Shown in pieces: positions 38,803 to 48,652 of a stretch of DNA of 64,000 bases. Both the position numbers and the translations under genes were made by a program. This DNA comes from Breoghania sp. L-A4 (lineage in GTDB: Bacteria > Pseudomonadota > Alphaproteobacteria > Rhizobiales > Stappiaceae): NCBI RefSeq assembly GCF_003432385.1, contig NZ_CP031841.1:2395579-2459578 (forward strand). Reading direction: 5' to 3'. Each line of letters begins with the position of its first letter. The stretch's first letter is position 1. The notes beneath the pieces were generated by a model that did no database searches, was not told where the DNA came from, and saw nothing but the letters and a program-made list of their open reading frames with translations.

Positions 38803-40368
38803 CTAGCGTGTCGCGCGCTTGGGGCGAACCTCACGCAGAAGAAACGCCGGAACGTGATCGCCCAGACCCACCACAGGTTCGTCATGATCCTTCTGGCGGC
38901 GCGGCGGCTTCTTGCCTTTCGCTGCGGAAGGTTCGTGTCGATTACTTGCGGGCGGTGTTTGCTGGTCTTGCGGCGCTGCCTGTCGCGGCGTGTGCGTCTG
39001 CGCGTCGGGTACCTTGCTCACCGCCGCGTCGGCGGATTTCGGCTTGCGTGCGCCCGAACGGCGTGAGCTGGGCTTGCGCGGCTCCTGGTGGGCCTCGTCT
39101 TGCTCGGCCTTTGCAGGTTCCGCGGCCTCCGGTGCGGGGGCCGCCGATTCAACGGACTCCGTCTTCGCCTCGGCGACGTCCTCTGGCTTGCGGCGGCTGC
39201 GTCGGCGCGGCTTGCGCTCGCCGTCGGCGGCGGCTGCGAATTCGGCCGGCTTGTCCATCCACGGGATCGACTTGCCGATCAGCTTTTCGATCGCATCGGT
39301 GTAACGGCCGCAGCTCGGGGTCGCCAGGGTGATCGCGGTGCCCGTCAGGCCCGCGCGGCCGGTGCGGCCAATGCGGTGGACGTAATCTTCGGCGTGGATC
39401 GGCACGTCATAGTTGAACACGTGGCTCACGGCCGGAATGTCGAGGCCGCGGGCGGCAACGTCACTGGCCACCAGCAGCGCCAGTGATCCGTTGCGGAACG
39501 AATCCAGCGTTTCCGTACGCGAGCGCTGGTCCATGTCGCCGTGCAGTTCGCCGGCATTGAAGCCATGCTTCTTCAGGGACTTGGCGACAACGGAAACGTC
39601 GCGCTTGCGGTTGCAGAAGATGATCGCGTTCTTCAGGTCCGTGTCGGACGTGATCAGCGAGCGCAGCGTTTCGCGCTTGTCCTTGGCATCGCCGCCCGTG
39701 GCGGCGAGCAGCTGCTTCACGTTGTCCGACGTCGAGGCGGCGCGGGCCACTTCGACGCGCACCGGATTGTGCAGGAACTGCTCGGTCAGCCGGGTGATCT
39801 CGTTCGGCATCGTCGCGGAGAAGAACAGCGTCTGCCGGGTGAACGGCAGCAGCTTGCAGATCCGCTCGATGTCGGGAATGAAGCCCATGTCGAGCATCCG
39901 GTCGGCTTCGTCGATCACCAGGATCTCGACGCCCTGCAACAGCAGCTTTCCACGCTCGAAATGGTCGATCAGGCGGCCCGGCGTCGCGATCAGGACGTCC
40001 GCGCCGCGGTCGATCTTCTTGTCCTGCTCGTTGAACGACACGCCGCCGATCAGCAGTGCGACGGTCAGCTTGTGGTTGACGCCGTACTTGTTGAAGTTGT
40101 CTTCCACCTGGGCGGCAAGCTCGCGCGTCGGCTCCAGGATCAGGGTGCGCGGCATACGGGCGCGCGCACGGCCCTTTTCCAGGATCGTCAGCATCGGCAG
40201 CGTGAACGACGCCGTCTTGCCGGTGCCGGTCTGGGCGATGCCGAGGACATCGCGCCGTTCAAGCACATGCGGAATTGCTTCCGCCTGAATGGCAGTGGGT
40301 TCGGTGTAGCCCGAGGCCTCGACGGCCTTCTGGACTTTGTCGCTCAATCCGAGTGTGGAAAAACTCAT
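38803..40368 (-). CDS. DEAD-box ATP-dependent RNA helicase (RhlE type)
   Basis: 521 residues. Unwinds RNA in ribosome assembly or decay, often at low temperature. Q-motif YTEPTAIQAEAIP, motif I AQTGTGKT (45-52), EPTRELAAQ, VIDEADRMLD (motif II), FFSATMP (motif III), VASDVAARGLDIP and HRIGRTGRAG (motif VI). The last 150 residues are a low-complexity tail alternating Arg/Lys and Ala/Pro/Glu, a likely RNA-binding extension. The leader before the start at 40368 is about 280 bases from the parE stop. Confidence 0.94.
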   Translation of the reverse strand: MSFSTLGLSDKVQKAVEASGYTEPTAIQAEAIPHVLERRDVLGIAQTGTGKTASFTLPMLTILEKGRARARMPRTLILEPTRELAAQVEDNFNKYGVNHKLTVALLIGGVSFNEQDKKIDRGADVLIATPGRLIDHFERGKLLLQGVEILVIDEADRMLDMGFIPDIERICKLLPFTRQTLFFSATMPNEITRLTEQFLHNPVRVEVARAASTSDNVKQLLAATGGDAKDKRETLRSLITSDTDLKNAIIFCNRKRDVSVVAKSLKKHGFNAGELHGDMDQRSRTETLDSFRNGSLALLVASDVAARGLDIPAVSHVFNYDVPIHAEDYVHRIGRTGRAGLTGTAITLATPSCGRYTDAIEKLIGKSIPWMDKPAEFAAAADGERKPRRRSRRKPEDVAEAKTESVESAAPAPEAAEPAKAEQDEAHQEPRKPSSRRSGARKPKSADAAVSKVPDAQTHTPRQAAPQDQQTPPASNRHEPSAAKGKKPPRRQKDHDEPVVGLGDHVPAFLLREVRPKRATR

Positions 40369-40648
40369 GCGTGTCGCGTTCGCGTCGCTGTCTTAACCGT
40401 CGGCTACAAGAAAAGCCGCTACGGCCGGTTATGTTCTTGGATGATGCCGCGCACCATACGTGGATCGCTTGTATTGTCAATGTCCGTGAGGCCTCGCGGG
40501 GCCCGCGGAACCGATTAAGGTTAGTGTGCGGAGTGTCCGCCGCCGATTTCTGCACGGTGATTACGCGATTGGCAGCCTGGTTCGACTTTTCGCGCAAGAT
40601 GAAAGGCCTTAGCCGGCGAAGACAAAAGCAGTGGCCGCGACGGAGAGA

Positions 40649-42760
40649 CTAGATATCAAGATCGACGGCGAATTCGGCGTTGTCCTTGATGAAATGGAAG
40701 CGCGCCTCGGGCTTGTTGCCCATCAGCCGGTCGACGGCGTCGCGGGTGCCGTCGATGTCCTCGTCAGCCACCCGGACGCGCAGCAAGGTGCGCTTGGAGG
40801 GATCCATGGTGGTTTCCTTGAGCTGCGCGGGCAGCATCTCGCCAAGGCCCTTGAAGCGGCCGATGTCGATCTTGCTCTTGCCCTTGAACTCCTTTTGCAG
40901 AAGCTCGTCCTTGTGCGCGTCGTCGCGCGCATACAGCGTCTTGCCGCCTTGCGAGATACGGTAGAGCGGCGGAACCGCCAGGAACAGATGCCCGTTGGAG
41001 ATCAGCTCCGGCATCTCCTGATAGAAATAGGTGATCAGCAGCGCTGCGATATGCGCCCCGTCCACGTCGGCGTCGGTCATGATGATGACGCGCTCGTAGC
41101 GCAATTCGTGATCGCGGTAGGCGCTGCGGGTGCCCGCGCCCAGCGCCTGGGTCAGATCGGCGATCTGCTGGTTGGCCACAAGCTTGTCGCGGGTGGCGCT
41201 GGCCACGTTGAGGATCTTGCCGCGCAGCGGCAGGATCGCCTGGTTCTTGCGGTTTCGCGCCTGTTTGGCGGAGCCGCCGGCGGAATCGCCCTCGACGATG
41301 AACAGCTCGGTCCCGTCCGCCGCGCTGGTGGAACAGTCGGCCAGCTTGCCCGGGAGCCGCAGCTTGCGAACGGCGGTCTTGCGCGCCACGTCGCGTTCCT
41401 GCCGGCGCCGCATGCGCTCGTCGGCGCGCTCTGCGACCCATTCCAGCAGCTTGTTGGCCTGGTTGGGCGACGCGGTCAGCCAGTGATCGAAGGCATCGCG
41501 CACCGCGTTCTCGGTGATGCGGCTGGCTTCGGCGCTGGCAAGCTTGTCCTTGGTCTGGCCGACGAATTCCGGCTCGCGGATGAACACCGACAGCATGCCG
41601 CCGGCCGACGTCATTACGTCGTCGCCGGTGATCAGCGCGCCCTTCTTGTTGCCGACCATCTCGGCGTAGTTCTTCAGGCCGCGCAGCAGCGCGATGCGGA
41701 AGCCTTGCTCATGGGTTCCGCCTTCCGGCGTCGGCACGGTGTTGCAGTAGGAGTTGAGAAAGCCGTCGCCGCCGAACCACGAAATCGCCCATTCCACGGA
41801 GCCGTGGCCGCCGGTTCTGTCGGTCTTGCCGGCGAAGATCTCGTCGACGACACGGCGTTCCTTGCCCAGCGATTCCGCGAGGAAATCCTTCAACCCGCCG
41901 GGGAAGTGGAACGTGGTCTCCGCCGGAATCTCGCCCTTCTCGTCCAGCAGGTCCGGCGCGCAGTGCCAGCGGATCTCGACGCCGCCGAACAGATAGGCCT
42001 TCGAGCGCGCCATCTTCAGCAGCCGGGCGGGCTTGAAGCGCGCGCCGTGGCCAAAGATCTCCGGGTCGGGACGGAAGCGGATCGTGGTGCCGCGCCGGTT
42101 GTGGACAGGCCCCGCGTTTTCCAGCTTTCCCTGGGGAATGCCGCGGATGAACGTCTGACGGTAGAGCTGGCGCGCGCGGGCGACTTCCACCTCAAGGTAT
42201 TCGGACAGTGCGGTCACCACCGAAATGCCCACCCCGTGCAGCCCGCCGGAGGTCTCGTAGACCTTGCTGTCGAATTTGCCGCCGGCGTGCAGCGTCGTCA
42301 TGATGACTTCGAGCGCCGACTTGTCCTTGAACTTCGGATGCGGATCCACCGGGATGCCGCGGCCGTTGTCGGTCACCGTCAGGGTGCCGTCGGCGGCCAG
42401 ATCCACGTCGATCCAGGTGGCGTGACCGGCAACCGCCTCGTCCATGCAGTTGTCGATGACTTCGGCGAACAGGTGGTGCAGCGCCTTCTCGTCGGTGCCG
42501 CCGATGTACATGCCGGGGCGGCGGCGCACAGGCTCCAGGCCTTCCAGCACCTCGATGTCGGCGGCGGTGTAGTCGCCGTCATTGGAGACGGCGGGGGTCC
42601 GGGCCACGGGCACGCCGCGGCGTGCCCCGCCGGCGGCGGCCACTGCCACGGGTGTCTCGGCCTCGCTCTCAAGCGTTGTGGCGTCGGCGGATTGTTTCAC
42701 GCTTTTCAACTTCGCGACGCCTTCCTCGAGGTTTTCAAAGAGATCGTCCTTGCCTGCCAT
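40649..42760 (-). CDS. parE: DNA topoisomerase IV subunit B
   Basis: 703 residues. ATPase subunit of the decatenating topoisomerase. GHKL ATPase blocks: [47 protein letters not shown] block [33 protein letters not shown] and [13 protein letters not shown]. It reads QKLEN-type spacing and [15 protein letters not shown] at the end, as in ParE rather than GyrB. An unconserved Ala-rich leader of about 60 residues precedes the ATPase. Divergent from the thioredoxin-like gene. Confidence 0.96.
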   Translation of the reverse strand: MAGKDDLFENLEEGVAKLKSVKQSADATTLESEAETPVAVAAAGGARRGVPVARTPAVSNDGDYTAADIEVLEGLEPVRRRPGMYIGGTDEKALHHLFAEVIDNCMDEAVAGHATWIDVDLAADGTLTVTDNGRGIPVDPHPKFKDKSALEVIMTTLHAGGKFDSKVYETSGGLHGVGISVVTALSEYLEVEVARARQLYRQTFIRGIPQGKLENAGPVHNRRGTTIRFRPDPEIFGHGARFKPARLLKMARSKAYLFGGVEIRWHCAPDLLDEKGEIPAETTFHFPGGLKDFLAESLGKERRVVDEIFAGKTDRTGGHGSVEWAISWFGGDGFLNSYCNTVPTPEGGTHEQGFRIALLRGLKNYAEMVGNKKGALITGDDVMTSAGGMLSVFIREPEFVGQTKDKLASAEASRITENAVRDAFDHWLTASPNQANKLLEWVAERADERMRRRQERDVARKTAVRKLRLPGKLADCSTSAADGTELFIVEGDSAGGSAKQARNRKNQAILPLRGKILNVASATRDKLVANQQIADLTQALGAGTRSAYRDHELRYERVIIMTDADVDGAHIAALLITYFYQEMPELISNGHLFLAVPPLYRISQGGKTLYARDDAHKDELLQKEFKGKSKIDIGRFKGLGEMLPAQLKETTMDPSKRTLLRVRVADEDIDGTRDAVDRLMGNKPEARFHFIKDNAEFAVDLDI

Positions 42761-43124
42761 TCCGTATCGCCTGTTCCTGCGGACCGGGTGCCGGTGCGCT
42801 CCGCGCAGTCCGAATCACCCCGAATGATGACAATTCGCCGCCTCCGCTGCCAGCCTGAACACTGCGTATCCCCCGTCCCAAGCACTTTGGGACGCCGATC
42901 GGGCGTCCGGAGGCCACAGGCGCGGGGCCACGGCCATGTTGCGCGCCGCGGCCGATGCCGTCCGGTGACATCGCTTGCCGGAAGGCCCTTTGCTTGGCAC
43001 ACTGTCGAGGCTTGGCTGAGCGTGGGTTGCAGATCACATAGGCGGTCTTGCCGTCGGAGTGAAGCCCTCGCGATCCGGCGCCGGATCCGGGCAACGGTTC
43101 TAATGGGTTTTAGGAACGACGCGC
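42761..43124. other. Divergent promoter region parE / thioredoxin-like gene
   Basis: 364 bases without a gene. It contains a perfect interrupted inverted repeat GTCCCAA-GCACT-TTGGGAC at 42875-42893, about 115 bases before the parE start, which could be an operator. I could not assign a regulator. Confidence 0.5.
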
Positions 43125-43682
43125 ATGAGTGAAGTGGAGACGCCGCGGCTGGATGTCGGACGACCGGCGGTTGCATTCGATCTGCCCGCTACCGACGGAC
43201 GCCGATACCGGTTTGGCGATGTCGCGGGCGAGAAGGGCACCGTCGTCGCCTTTATCTGCAACCATTGCCCCTATGTCCAGGCAATGATCGACCGCTTGGC
43301 CGAGGACGCGCGCGAGCTGATGGACGAGGGCATCGGGTGCGTCGCTATCTGTGCCAATGACGAGGAGGCCTATCCGGCGGATTCCTTCCCGAAAATGATC
43401 GAGTTCGCGGCGACGCACGCGCTGCCGTTTCCCTATCTGCACGACGAGGACCAGTCGGTGGCGCGCGCCTTTGGCGCCGTCTGCACGCCTGATCTTTTTG
43501 GTTTCGACGCGAAGGGAATGCTGCGTTATCGCGGGCGGCTGGATGGCGGCCGCGCCGGACCCGTGCCGGAAGGCACCCGCCGGGAGCTCGTCGAGGCCAT
43601 GCGCCAGATCGCGCGCACGGGCGAGGGGCCCGTCGAGCAGATGCCGTCGATGGGATGCTCGATCAAGTGGAAAGAACAGTAG
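43125..43682 (+). CDS. Thioredoxin-fold protein (AhpC/TSA-redoxin type)
   Basis: 185 residues. VGRPAVAFDLPATDGRRYRFGDVAGEKGTVVAFICNHCPYVQAMIDRL is the redoxin start; the paired cysteines CNHC take the place of the thioredoxin CxxC on the same turn. GAVCTPDLFGFDAKGML is the cis-proline region, preceded by Thr. No signal peptide, so cytoplasmic. Members are annotated as thiol-disulfide or peroxide-reducing proteins without a defined substrate. The following gene starts on the base after its stop. Confidence 0.85.
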   Translation: MSEVETPRLDVGRPAVAFDLPATDGRRYRFGDVAGEKGTVVAFICNHCPYVQAMIDRLAEDARELMDEGIGCVAICANDEEAYPADSFPKMIEFAATHALPFPYLHDEDQSVARAFGAVCTPDLFGFDAKGMLRYRGRLDGGRAGPVPEGTRRELVEAMRQIARTGEGPVEQMPSMGCSIKWKEQ

Positions 43683-44330
43683 ATGTATTGTCCCGCGCAT
43701 TTCCGCGAGGAGCGCTGCGACGTCCTGCACGAACTCATTCGGGCGCACCCGCTCGCCACGCTGGTGTCGTTGAACGGCGATGCGTTGCAGGCAAGCCACG
43801 TGCCGCTGATGTTGCATCCGGACGCGGGCGAGCATGGCGTGCTGCGCGGTCATCTGGCGCGCGGCAATGCGCAATGGCGCGACGCGAGCACCGAGATTGA
43901 GGCGCTGGCGATGTTCCAGGGGCCGCACGCCTACATCAGCCCGTCCTGGTATCCGACGAAACAGGAAACCGGCAAGGTCGTTCCGACATGGAACTACGCC
44001 GTCGTTCATTGCCGGGGCGCCTTGCGCGTCCACGATGACGCGGAGTGGCTTGCCGGGCACGTCGCCGCGCTGACGATGGTGCACGAACGCGACCGCGCGG
44101 CGCCCTGGGCGGTGGAGGACGCTCCGGGCCGCTATATCGAGACCATGGTGCGCGGAATTGTCGGAATCGAGCTGGAAATCACGGCGATCGACGGAAAATG
44201 GAAGTTGAGCCAGAACAGAAATGCGGCCGACTATGATGGTGTCGTTGAGGGGCTGAGCGGAATGGTGCGCGCGGACGATCGGGAGACGGCCGCGATCATG
44301 CGCGACTTGAAGGCGAACGCACCGGCGTGA
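43683..44330 (+). CDS. PaiB-family FMN-binding protein
   Basis: 215 residues. MYCPAHFREERCDVLHELIRAHPLATLVS opens the split-barrel FMN fold; PHAYISPSWYPTKQETGKVVPTWNYAVVH is the family hallmark. Bacillus PaiB was described as a transcriptional regulator of sporulation and protease genes, but the fold is that of FMN-binding oxidoreductases, so the true role is open. Starts immediately after the thioredoxin-like gene, indicating one transcript. Confidence 0.9.
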   Translation: MYCPAHFREERCDVLHELIRAHPLATLVSLNGDALQASHVPLMLHPDAGEHGVLRGHLARGNAQWRDASTEIEALAMFQGPHAYISPSWYPTKQETGKVVPTWNYAVVHCRGALRVHDDAEWLAGHVAALTMVHERDRAAPWAVEDAPGRYIETMVRGIVGIELEITAIDGKWKLSQNRNAADYDGVVEGLSGMVRADDRETAAIMRDLKANAPA

Positions 44331-44386
44331 GGCAAGCATAAACCATGCGCCGTTTTGGGCGGACCGGCGCGATTCGGGAGGAAGAC

Positions 44387-45229
44387 ATGGTCAGTGCCAC
44401 ACAGGAATCGTCCCGGGAGGGACAGGCGAAACCCGTTCAGGGCCGCACGCCGCCGATTGTCATCAACACGATAACCACCGCCGACATCGGCGCGGCCTTG
44501 AGCGCCGGGTTTCGCGATTTCACCGCCGCACCCGTCTACGGGCTGTTTTTCGGCGGCTTCTATGCGGTCGCCGGGTGGCTGATCCTCGGCGTGCTGTTCT
44601 TTCTCGATCTGCATTTCATGGCCTATCCCCTGGCGGCGGGCTTCGCGCTGGTCGCCCCCTTCGTCGCCTCCGGGGTCTATGAGGTCAGCCGTCGGCAGGA
44701 GCGGGGACTGCCGTTGTCGTGGTCGGCGGTCTTCGGCGCGATCGGCGCCAGCGGCCGGCGCGACCTGGGCTGGATGGCGGTCGTCACCACCTTCACCCTG
44801 GTGATCTGGATCGAGATCGCGACCGTGATCTATCTCGTGTTCTTCGGACTGAGGCCGCTGGACTGGGGCTCGCTGATGACCGCGGTCACGAGCACCGCCA
44901 ACGGATTGATTTTCCTGGGCCTGGGCAATCTTGCCGGCGCGCTGCTGGGCATCACGGTGTTTGCGATCTCGGTGGTGTCGTTTCCGCTGCTGCTCGACCG
45001 CGACATTGACTTCGTCACCGCCATGATCACCTCCGTGCGCTCGGTGATCGAGAACCCGCGCCCGATGCTGTTCTGGGCGGTGCTGATCGCTGCCGGGTTA
45101 GCCTTGAGCCTGCTGTCGCTGTTCGTCGGGCTGTTCATCGTCCTGCCGGTGCTCGGACACGCCTCGTGGCATGTCTACCGCAAGCTCATTCCGGCGGAGG
45201 AGGCCAAATCTGCTGAGCCCACCGCCTGA
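44387..45229 (+). CDS. DUF2189 integral membrane protein
   Basis: 280 residues from ATG 44387, which has GGGAGGAA; the ATG at 44345 lacks a ribosome site. Six hydrophobic segments: VYGLFFGGFYAVAGWLILGVLFFL, YPLAAGFALVAPFVASGVYEV, DLGWMAVVTTFTLVIWIEIATVI, GLGNLAGALLGITVFAISVVSF, MLFWAVLIAAGLALSLLSLFV and a C-terminal one. SRRQERGLPLSW is conserved in the family. Function unknown. Confidence 0.85.
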   Translation: MVSATQESSREGQAKPVQGRTPPIVINTITTADIGAALSAGFRDFTAAPVYGLFFGGFYAVAGWLILGVLFFLDLHFMAYPLAAGFALVAPFVASGVYEVSRRQERGLPLSWSAVFGAIGASGRRDLGWMAVVTTFTLVIWIEIATVIYLVFFGLRPLDWGSLMTAVTSTANGLIFLGLGNLAGALLGITVFAISVVSFPLLLDRDIDFVTAMITSVRSVIENPRPMLFWAVLIAAGLALSLLSLFVGLFIVLPVLGHASWHVYRKLIPAEEAKSAEPTA

Positions 45230-45855
45230 GGCGCGTCACCCGATCGGTTTGCGTACATCAACCGGCCGGTTCAACACCTTGGGATGTCTTGGCGAATGCG
45301 GCCCAAATGCCACATGCGCCAGGGCGTCCTGTTGGCCGCGCCCGGTCATCCCACCGGTGAGGCGTGGGCCACCGGAATCGCCCCGCTCCGCCATTCTTTC
45401 GTTCCTTTCAGGGAGATTCGTAAGGCGCGCGCGCCCATCGCCGCGGTGCGCCGCGGGTGTTTGTGGCCCCTGTGCAACAGTGGTCGCCGATTGACTCGGA
45501 CTCGGCCGCCAACCCCGTTTGCCGCCGCCTTTCGGCCATGATTGTGCGGAATTTCTGCACCTGCGGAAGGGCCGTCAGTGCGGTGTCCGGAGCGGTATCT
45601 GGAATTGCCGCAACACGGACACACCTGGGTCACAACGGGGCCGCAACTGCCCCGTATGAAGATCGTGACAAGCCCGTATGAAGATCGTGACAAGAATGAC
45701 GCCGGGGATACCGGATCTTTACCCCGATGCCGCATTGTCGCCTGAACGTCGAGAATCGGCGGGTGATGTGCGGTGAAGCGGACGCCGGAAACAAGCGTAC
45801 CAAGCTCGCGTAGCGAGACCCTTGGAACAGTGGACACGTAATAGAATACCTGGTC
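45230..45855. other. Non-coding region upstream of exoR
   Basis: 626 bases. Short open frames on both strands lack coding character. The part from 45440 on looks mosaic; it contains a 44-base perfect tandem duplication and TACCTGGTC just before exoR. It likely contains the exoR promoter. Confidence 0.5.
45651..45694. repeat. Perfect 22-bp tandem duplication
   Basis: The 22 bases starting CCCGTATGAAGATCGTGACA occur twice with no gap (45651-45672 and 45673-45694), 160-205 bases before the exoR start. Confidence 0.9.
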
Positions 45856-46683
45856 ATGCGGATCATATTCACAAAAACAATGCTGTCCGTTTGCATGTGC
45901 TTGAGTGCAGCCACCGCGGTCCTTGCGTTTGACCCGGCGGCGGAACCTTCCACGGCACCCGACCTTGGTGAGGCGACGACACCCCGGGAAGCCCTGCGGT
46001 TCGGCGCGCGCGCCTATTATTCCGGCGACAAGCAGGCCGCGGTGAACGCCCTGCGTTTCGCGGCCGAGAACGGCATGCCTGCGGCGCAGTGGAAGCTGGG
46101 CCGGATGTACGCCGAGGGCGATGGCGTCGCCGAGGACGATCTCAAGGCCTTTGGCTATTTCAGCCGCATCGCCAACCAGCACGCCGACGAGGGGCCGCGC
46201 TCGCCGCATGCGCCCTATGTCGCCTCCGCCTTCGTGGCGATCGGCGCCTACTACATGACCGGCATCCACGACACGGCCGTGAAACCCAACGTCCGCCGCG
46301 CGCGTGATCTGTTCAGCTACGCGGCGTCCTATTTCGGCAGCGCCGAGGCGCAGTACAATCTCGGCCGCATGTATCTCGACGGCGATGGCGGCGACAACAA
46401 TCCGCATATGGCGGCTCGCTGGTTCAAGCTGGCCGCCGAGAAGGGCCATTGCCGCGCGCAGGCGATGCTTGGAAATCTTCTCTTCACCGGCGAGAAGATC
46501 CGCCAGAACCGCGCCCGGGGCCTGATGTGGCTGACGGTGGCGCGCCAGAAGGCCGGCCCCGCCGACCGCGCCTGGGTGCAGCAGATGCACGAGAAGGCCT
46601 TCGCGCTCGCCAGCGAGGACGAACGCCGCCGCGCCATGACCCTGGCCGAGGGCTGGACCCAGAAATACGCCGGCCTCAACTGA
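45856..46683 (+). CDS. exoR: ExoR, Sel1-repeat periplasmic regulator
   Basis: 275 residues. In Rhizobiales ExoR is exported, binds the sensor ExoS and holds the ExoS-ChvI system off until proteolysis, controlling succinoglycan, motility and acid response. Signal peptide FTKTMLSVCMCLSAATAVLAF. Sel1 repeats: AAQWKLGRMYAEGDGVAEDDLKAF, AEAQYNLGRMYLDGDGGDNNPHMAARWF, CRAQAMLGNLLFTGEKIRQNRARGLMW. The C-terminus MTLAEGWTQKYAGLN is also typical. No exoS/chvI nearby. Confidence 0.93.
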   Translation: MRIIFTKTMLSVCMCLSAATAVLAFDPAAEPSTAPDLGEATTPREALRFGARAYYSGDKQAAVNALRFAAENGMPAAQWKLGRMYAEGDGVAEDDLKAFGYFSRIANQHADEGPRSPHAPYVASAFVAIGAYYMTGIHDTAVKPNVRRARDLFSYAASYFGSAEAQYNLGRMYLDGDGGDNNPHMAARWFKLAAEKGHCRAQAMLGNLLFTGEKIRQNRARGLMWLTVARQKAGPADRAWVQQMHEKAFALASEDERRRAMTLAEGWTQKYAGLN

Positions 46684-47042
46684 GCGGGCGTCTTGCGCCG
46701 CTTGCAGGCGCGGCGGACGGGCCGAGAGCCTCAGATCAACATTCCCGTGTCCTGAATTCTCTATATGCGCTCCATCGTCATTCCGGCGAAAGCCGGAATC
46801 CATGCCGTGGCGTGGCAGCGTGGGAAGGCCACCACGGTTGCGCCCGGTGGCTGCGCCGATTTCCGTTCGCAACCGCTTTCCCGGCCGAAGCGTATCGGTA
46901 TGGATCCCGAGCCGAGCGCGGGACGTTCAGAGGCGAGAACGGCGCGCAGGCTTGGACACACCCTGCATCTTCGCCGTCAACGCGGACCTGATCCGCGCTC
47001 CGGGCCATGACGCCGCTGGGGTAGGGGTTCAAGGCTCACCGA
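46684..47042. other. Intergenic region with a mosaic repeat
   Basis: 359 bases between exoR and the minus-strand small secreted gene. At 46777-46801 lies GTCATTCCGGCG-AAAGCCGGAATCC, the hallmark of RIME-type elements; the rest shows no gene. Confidence 0.6.
46777..46801. repeat. RIME-like palindrome
   Basis: ATTCCGGC / GCCGGAAT inverted repeat with a GAAA loop, preceded by GTC and followed by CC. Same class as the elements near 20.3, 28.5 and 48.5 kb. Confidence 0.7.
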
Positions 47043-47374
47043 TCACGACGGCGCCTGCGGCTTCCACGGTGATGCGGGCGTGTCCGACGACGGCGCGAGT
47101 GCGGGGGTCTGTGGTGGACCATCGAGGCGAAGGCTGGCGGAGGGGCATTCGTCGGCGAGAATCGTCCAGTTGGTGTTGTTGAGCACCATGTCGCATTGCG
47201 CCAGCCGCCTGTGGCCGGCGCTGCCGATGCAGATGATGTCACCCAATTGGAAATACTTGCCGTCCGCGCGGCAGCGGCAATCCGGAGCGGCAAAGGCTCC
47301 CGTCGCCGAAACCAGAGCCCCGGCGAGCAACGCGATCAGCAATGGCAGGCGCTGTGTTATCCCATCGCGATCAT
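47043..47374 (-). CDS. Small Cys-rich secreted protein (probable frameshift near its start)
   Basis: Not recognised. Read from a TTG at 47342 it is 99 residues with a truncated signal peptide. If one base is restored in the C run 47361-47363, it starts at 47374 as MIAMGITQRLPLLIALLAGA with a full signal peptide ending FAAPDC. The mature part has DCRCRADG, IICIGSAG, LAQCDMV and DECPS, five cysteines in about 45 residues, then a Pro/Ala-rich tail. NTNWTILADECPS follows the cysteine core. Probably a periplasmic protein; no partner nearby suggests a role. Confidence 0.65.
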
Positions 47375-47454
47375 GATAGCACGATTATCCGGGAATTGCG
47401 TGCGAAAGTGACCCTTGGGCAGCATGGCCGCCTGAGCGCTCGCCTTCGGCGCGG

Positions 47455-48246
47455 TCACGCCATTGCGGCGTCGAGATCGATCCAGATCGGTACATGGTCG
47501 GACGGCTTGTCCCAGCTGCGCACATGCGCGTCGATGGTGCAGCCGCGCAGGCGGTCGGCGGCCTGTGGCGAGAGCAGCAGGTGGTCGATGCGAATCCCGT
47601 TGTTCTTCTGCCAGGCCCCGGCCTGATAGTCCCAGAAGGTGTAGACGTCCGCGTTCTCATTGCAGGCGCGCAGGGCCTCCGTCAGGCCCAGATTGAGCAG
47701 CCCGCGGAACGCCTGCCGGCTCTCGGGCCGAAACAGCGCATCGCCCACCCATGCCTCGGGCCGCTTGGCGTCGATCGGATCGGGAATGACGTTGTAGTCG
47801 CCCGCCAGCACGAAGGCCTCTTCGTCGTCCAGAAGCACCTTGGCGCGCGCTTCCAGCCGCTCCATCCAGCGCAGCTTGTAGGGAAACTTTTCCGTATCCA
47901 CCGGATTGCCGTTCGGCAGATACAGGCTGACGACCCGCAAGGCGCCGCGCTCGGTCGTCACCACGGCCTCGATGAAGCGCGCCTGCTCGTCCGTATCGTC
48001 GCCGGGCAGGCCCCGGGTGATCTCGTCGAACGGCAGCTTGGAGAGAATGGCGACGCCGTTGAATCCCTTCTGGCCGTGGGTCGCCAGATTGTAGCCCAGC
48101 TCCTCGAAGGCTTGCCGCGGAAAATTTTCGTCCACCGACTTGATTTCCTGCAGGCACGCGATGTCGGGATCGGCTTCCTTCAGCCACGCCAGCGCCGTGT
48201 CGATGCGCGCCTTGACGCCGTTGATGTTCCAGGTCGCGATTTTCAT
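47455..48246 (-). CDS. xthA: Exodeoxyribonuclease III
   Basis: 263 residues. AP endonuclease and 3'-5' exonuclease of base-excision repair. Metal and catalytic motifs: MKIATWNINGVKAR, CLQEIKSVDENFP, SLYLPNGNPVDTEKFPYKLRWME, LAGDYNVIP, YTFWDYQAGAWQKNNGIRIDHLLLSP and SDHVPIWIDLD. Monocistronic by spacing; the 406 bases upstream are repeat-rich. Confidence 0.95.
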   Translation of the reverse strand: MKIATWNINGVKARIDTALAWLKEADPDIACLQEIKSVDENFPRQAFEELGYNLATHGQKGFNGVAILSKLPFDEITRGLPGDDTDEQARFIEAVVTTERGALRVVSLYLPNGNPVDTEKFPYKLRWMERLEARAKVLLDDEEAFVLAGDYNVIPDPIDAKRPEAWVGDALFRPESRQAFRGLLNLGLTEALRACNENADVYTFWDYQAGAWQKNNGIRIDHLLLSPQAADRLRGCTIDAHVRSWDKPSDHVPIWIDLDAAMA

Positions 48247-48652
48247 GGGTGCTCCGTCGGACGTGTCTGCGCCGATTCCCGGCCGGTAGCGCGATCTAAC
48301 GGGAAACCGCGCGGGAAATCAAAGCGCGATACGCGAGCGGGAAGGGGATCAAACACACGATGTCACCCCGGGCTTGACCCGGGGGCTACTATACAGCTCG
48401 GCGAATGAGATCTCAGGCGATTGCGCGTGAAGAGCGGCCACCCATGTCACCGACATCGCAAAAAATGATGTCATCCCGGCCTACGAGCCGGGATCCAGTA
48501 ACCATTGGCGCCGGCGAATACGCTGGGACGTGGCCATCACGTGCGGCATTGCTCGGAGCAAAACCGGAAAGCTGGCGCTTACTGGGTCCCGGCGCTCCGC
48601 TTCGCTGCGGCCGGGATGACATCGAATGATGTCTCGGGAAGCGCGGTGTTCC
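48247..48652. other. Repeat-rich intergenic region between xthA and erpA
   Basis: 406 bases without a gene. Near 48365-48385 is another palindrome (CCCCGGGCTTGACCCGGGG); 48467-48623 is a longer element with inverted ends. Confidence 0.7.
48467..48623. repeat. 157-bp element with 15-bp terminal inverted repeats
   Basis: GATGTCATCCCGGCC at 48467-48481 faces GGCCGGGATGACATC at 48609-48623, exactly complementary. Internal ATCC cores follow each end. No coding capacity, so a mobilised non-autonomous (RIME/MITE-like) element. Confidence 0.75.

Noticed and set aside
40631-43132. 833-codon plus-strand frame opposite parE
   Set aside because: Antisense shadow of parE, which has all its motifs; no ribosome site or family match.
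45284-45541. Small gene between the DUF2189 gene and exoR
   Set aside because: Arg/Pro-rich frame without ribosome site; both strands are open here because of GC content.
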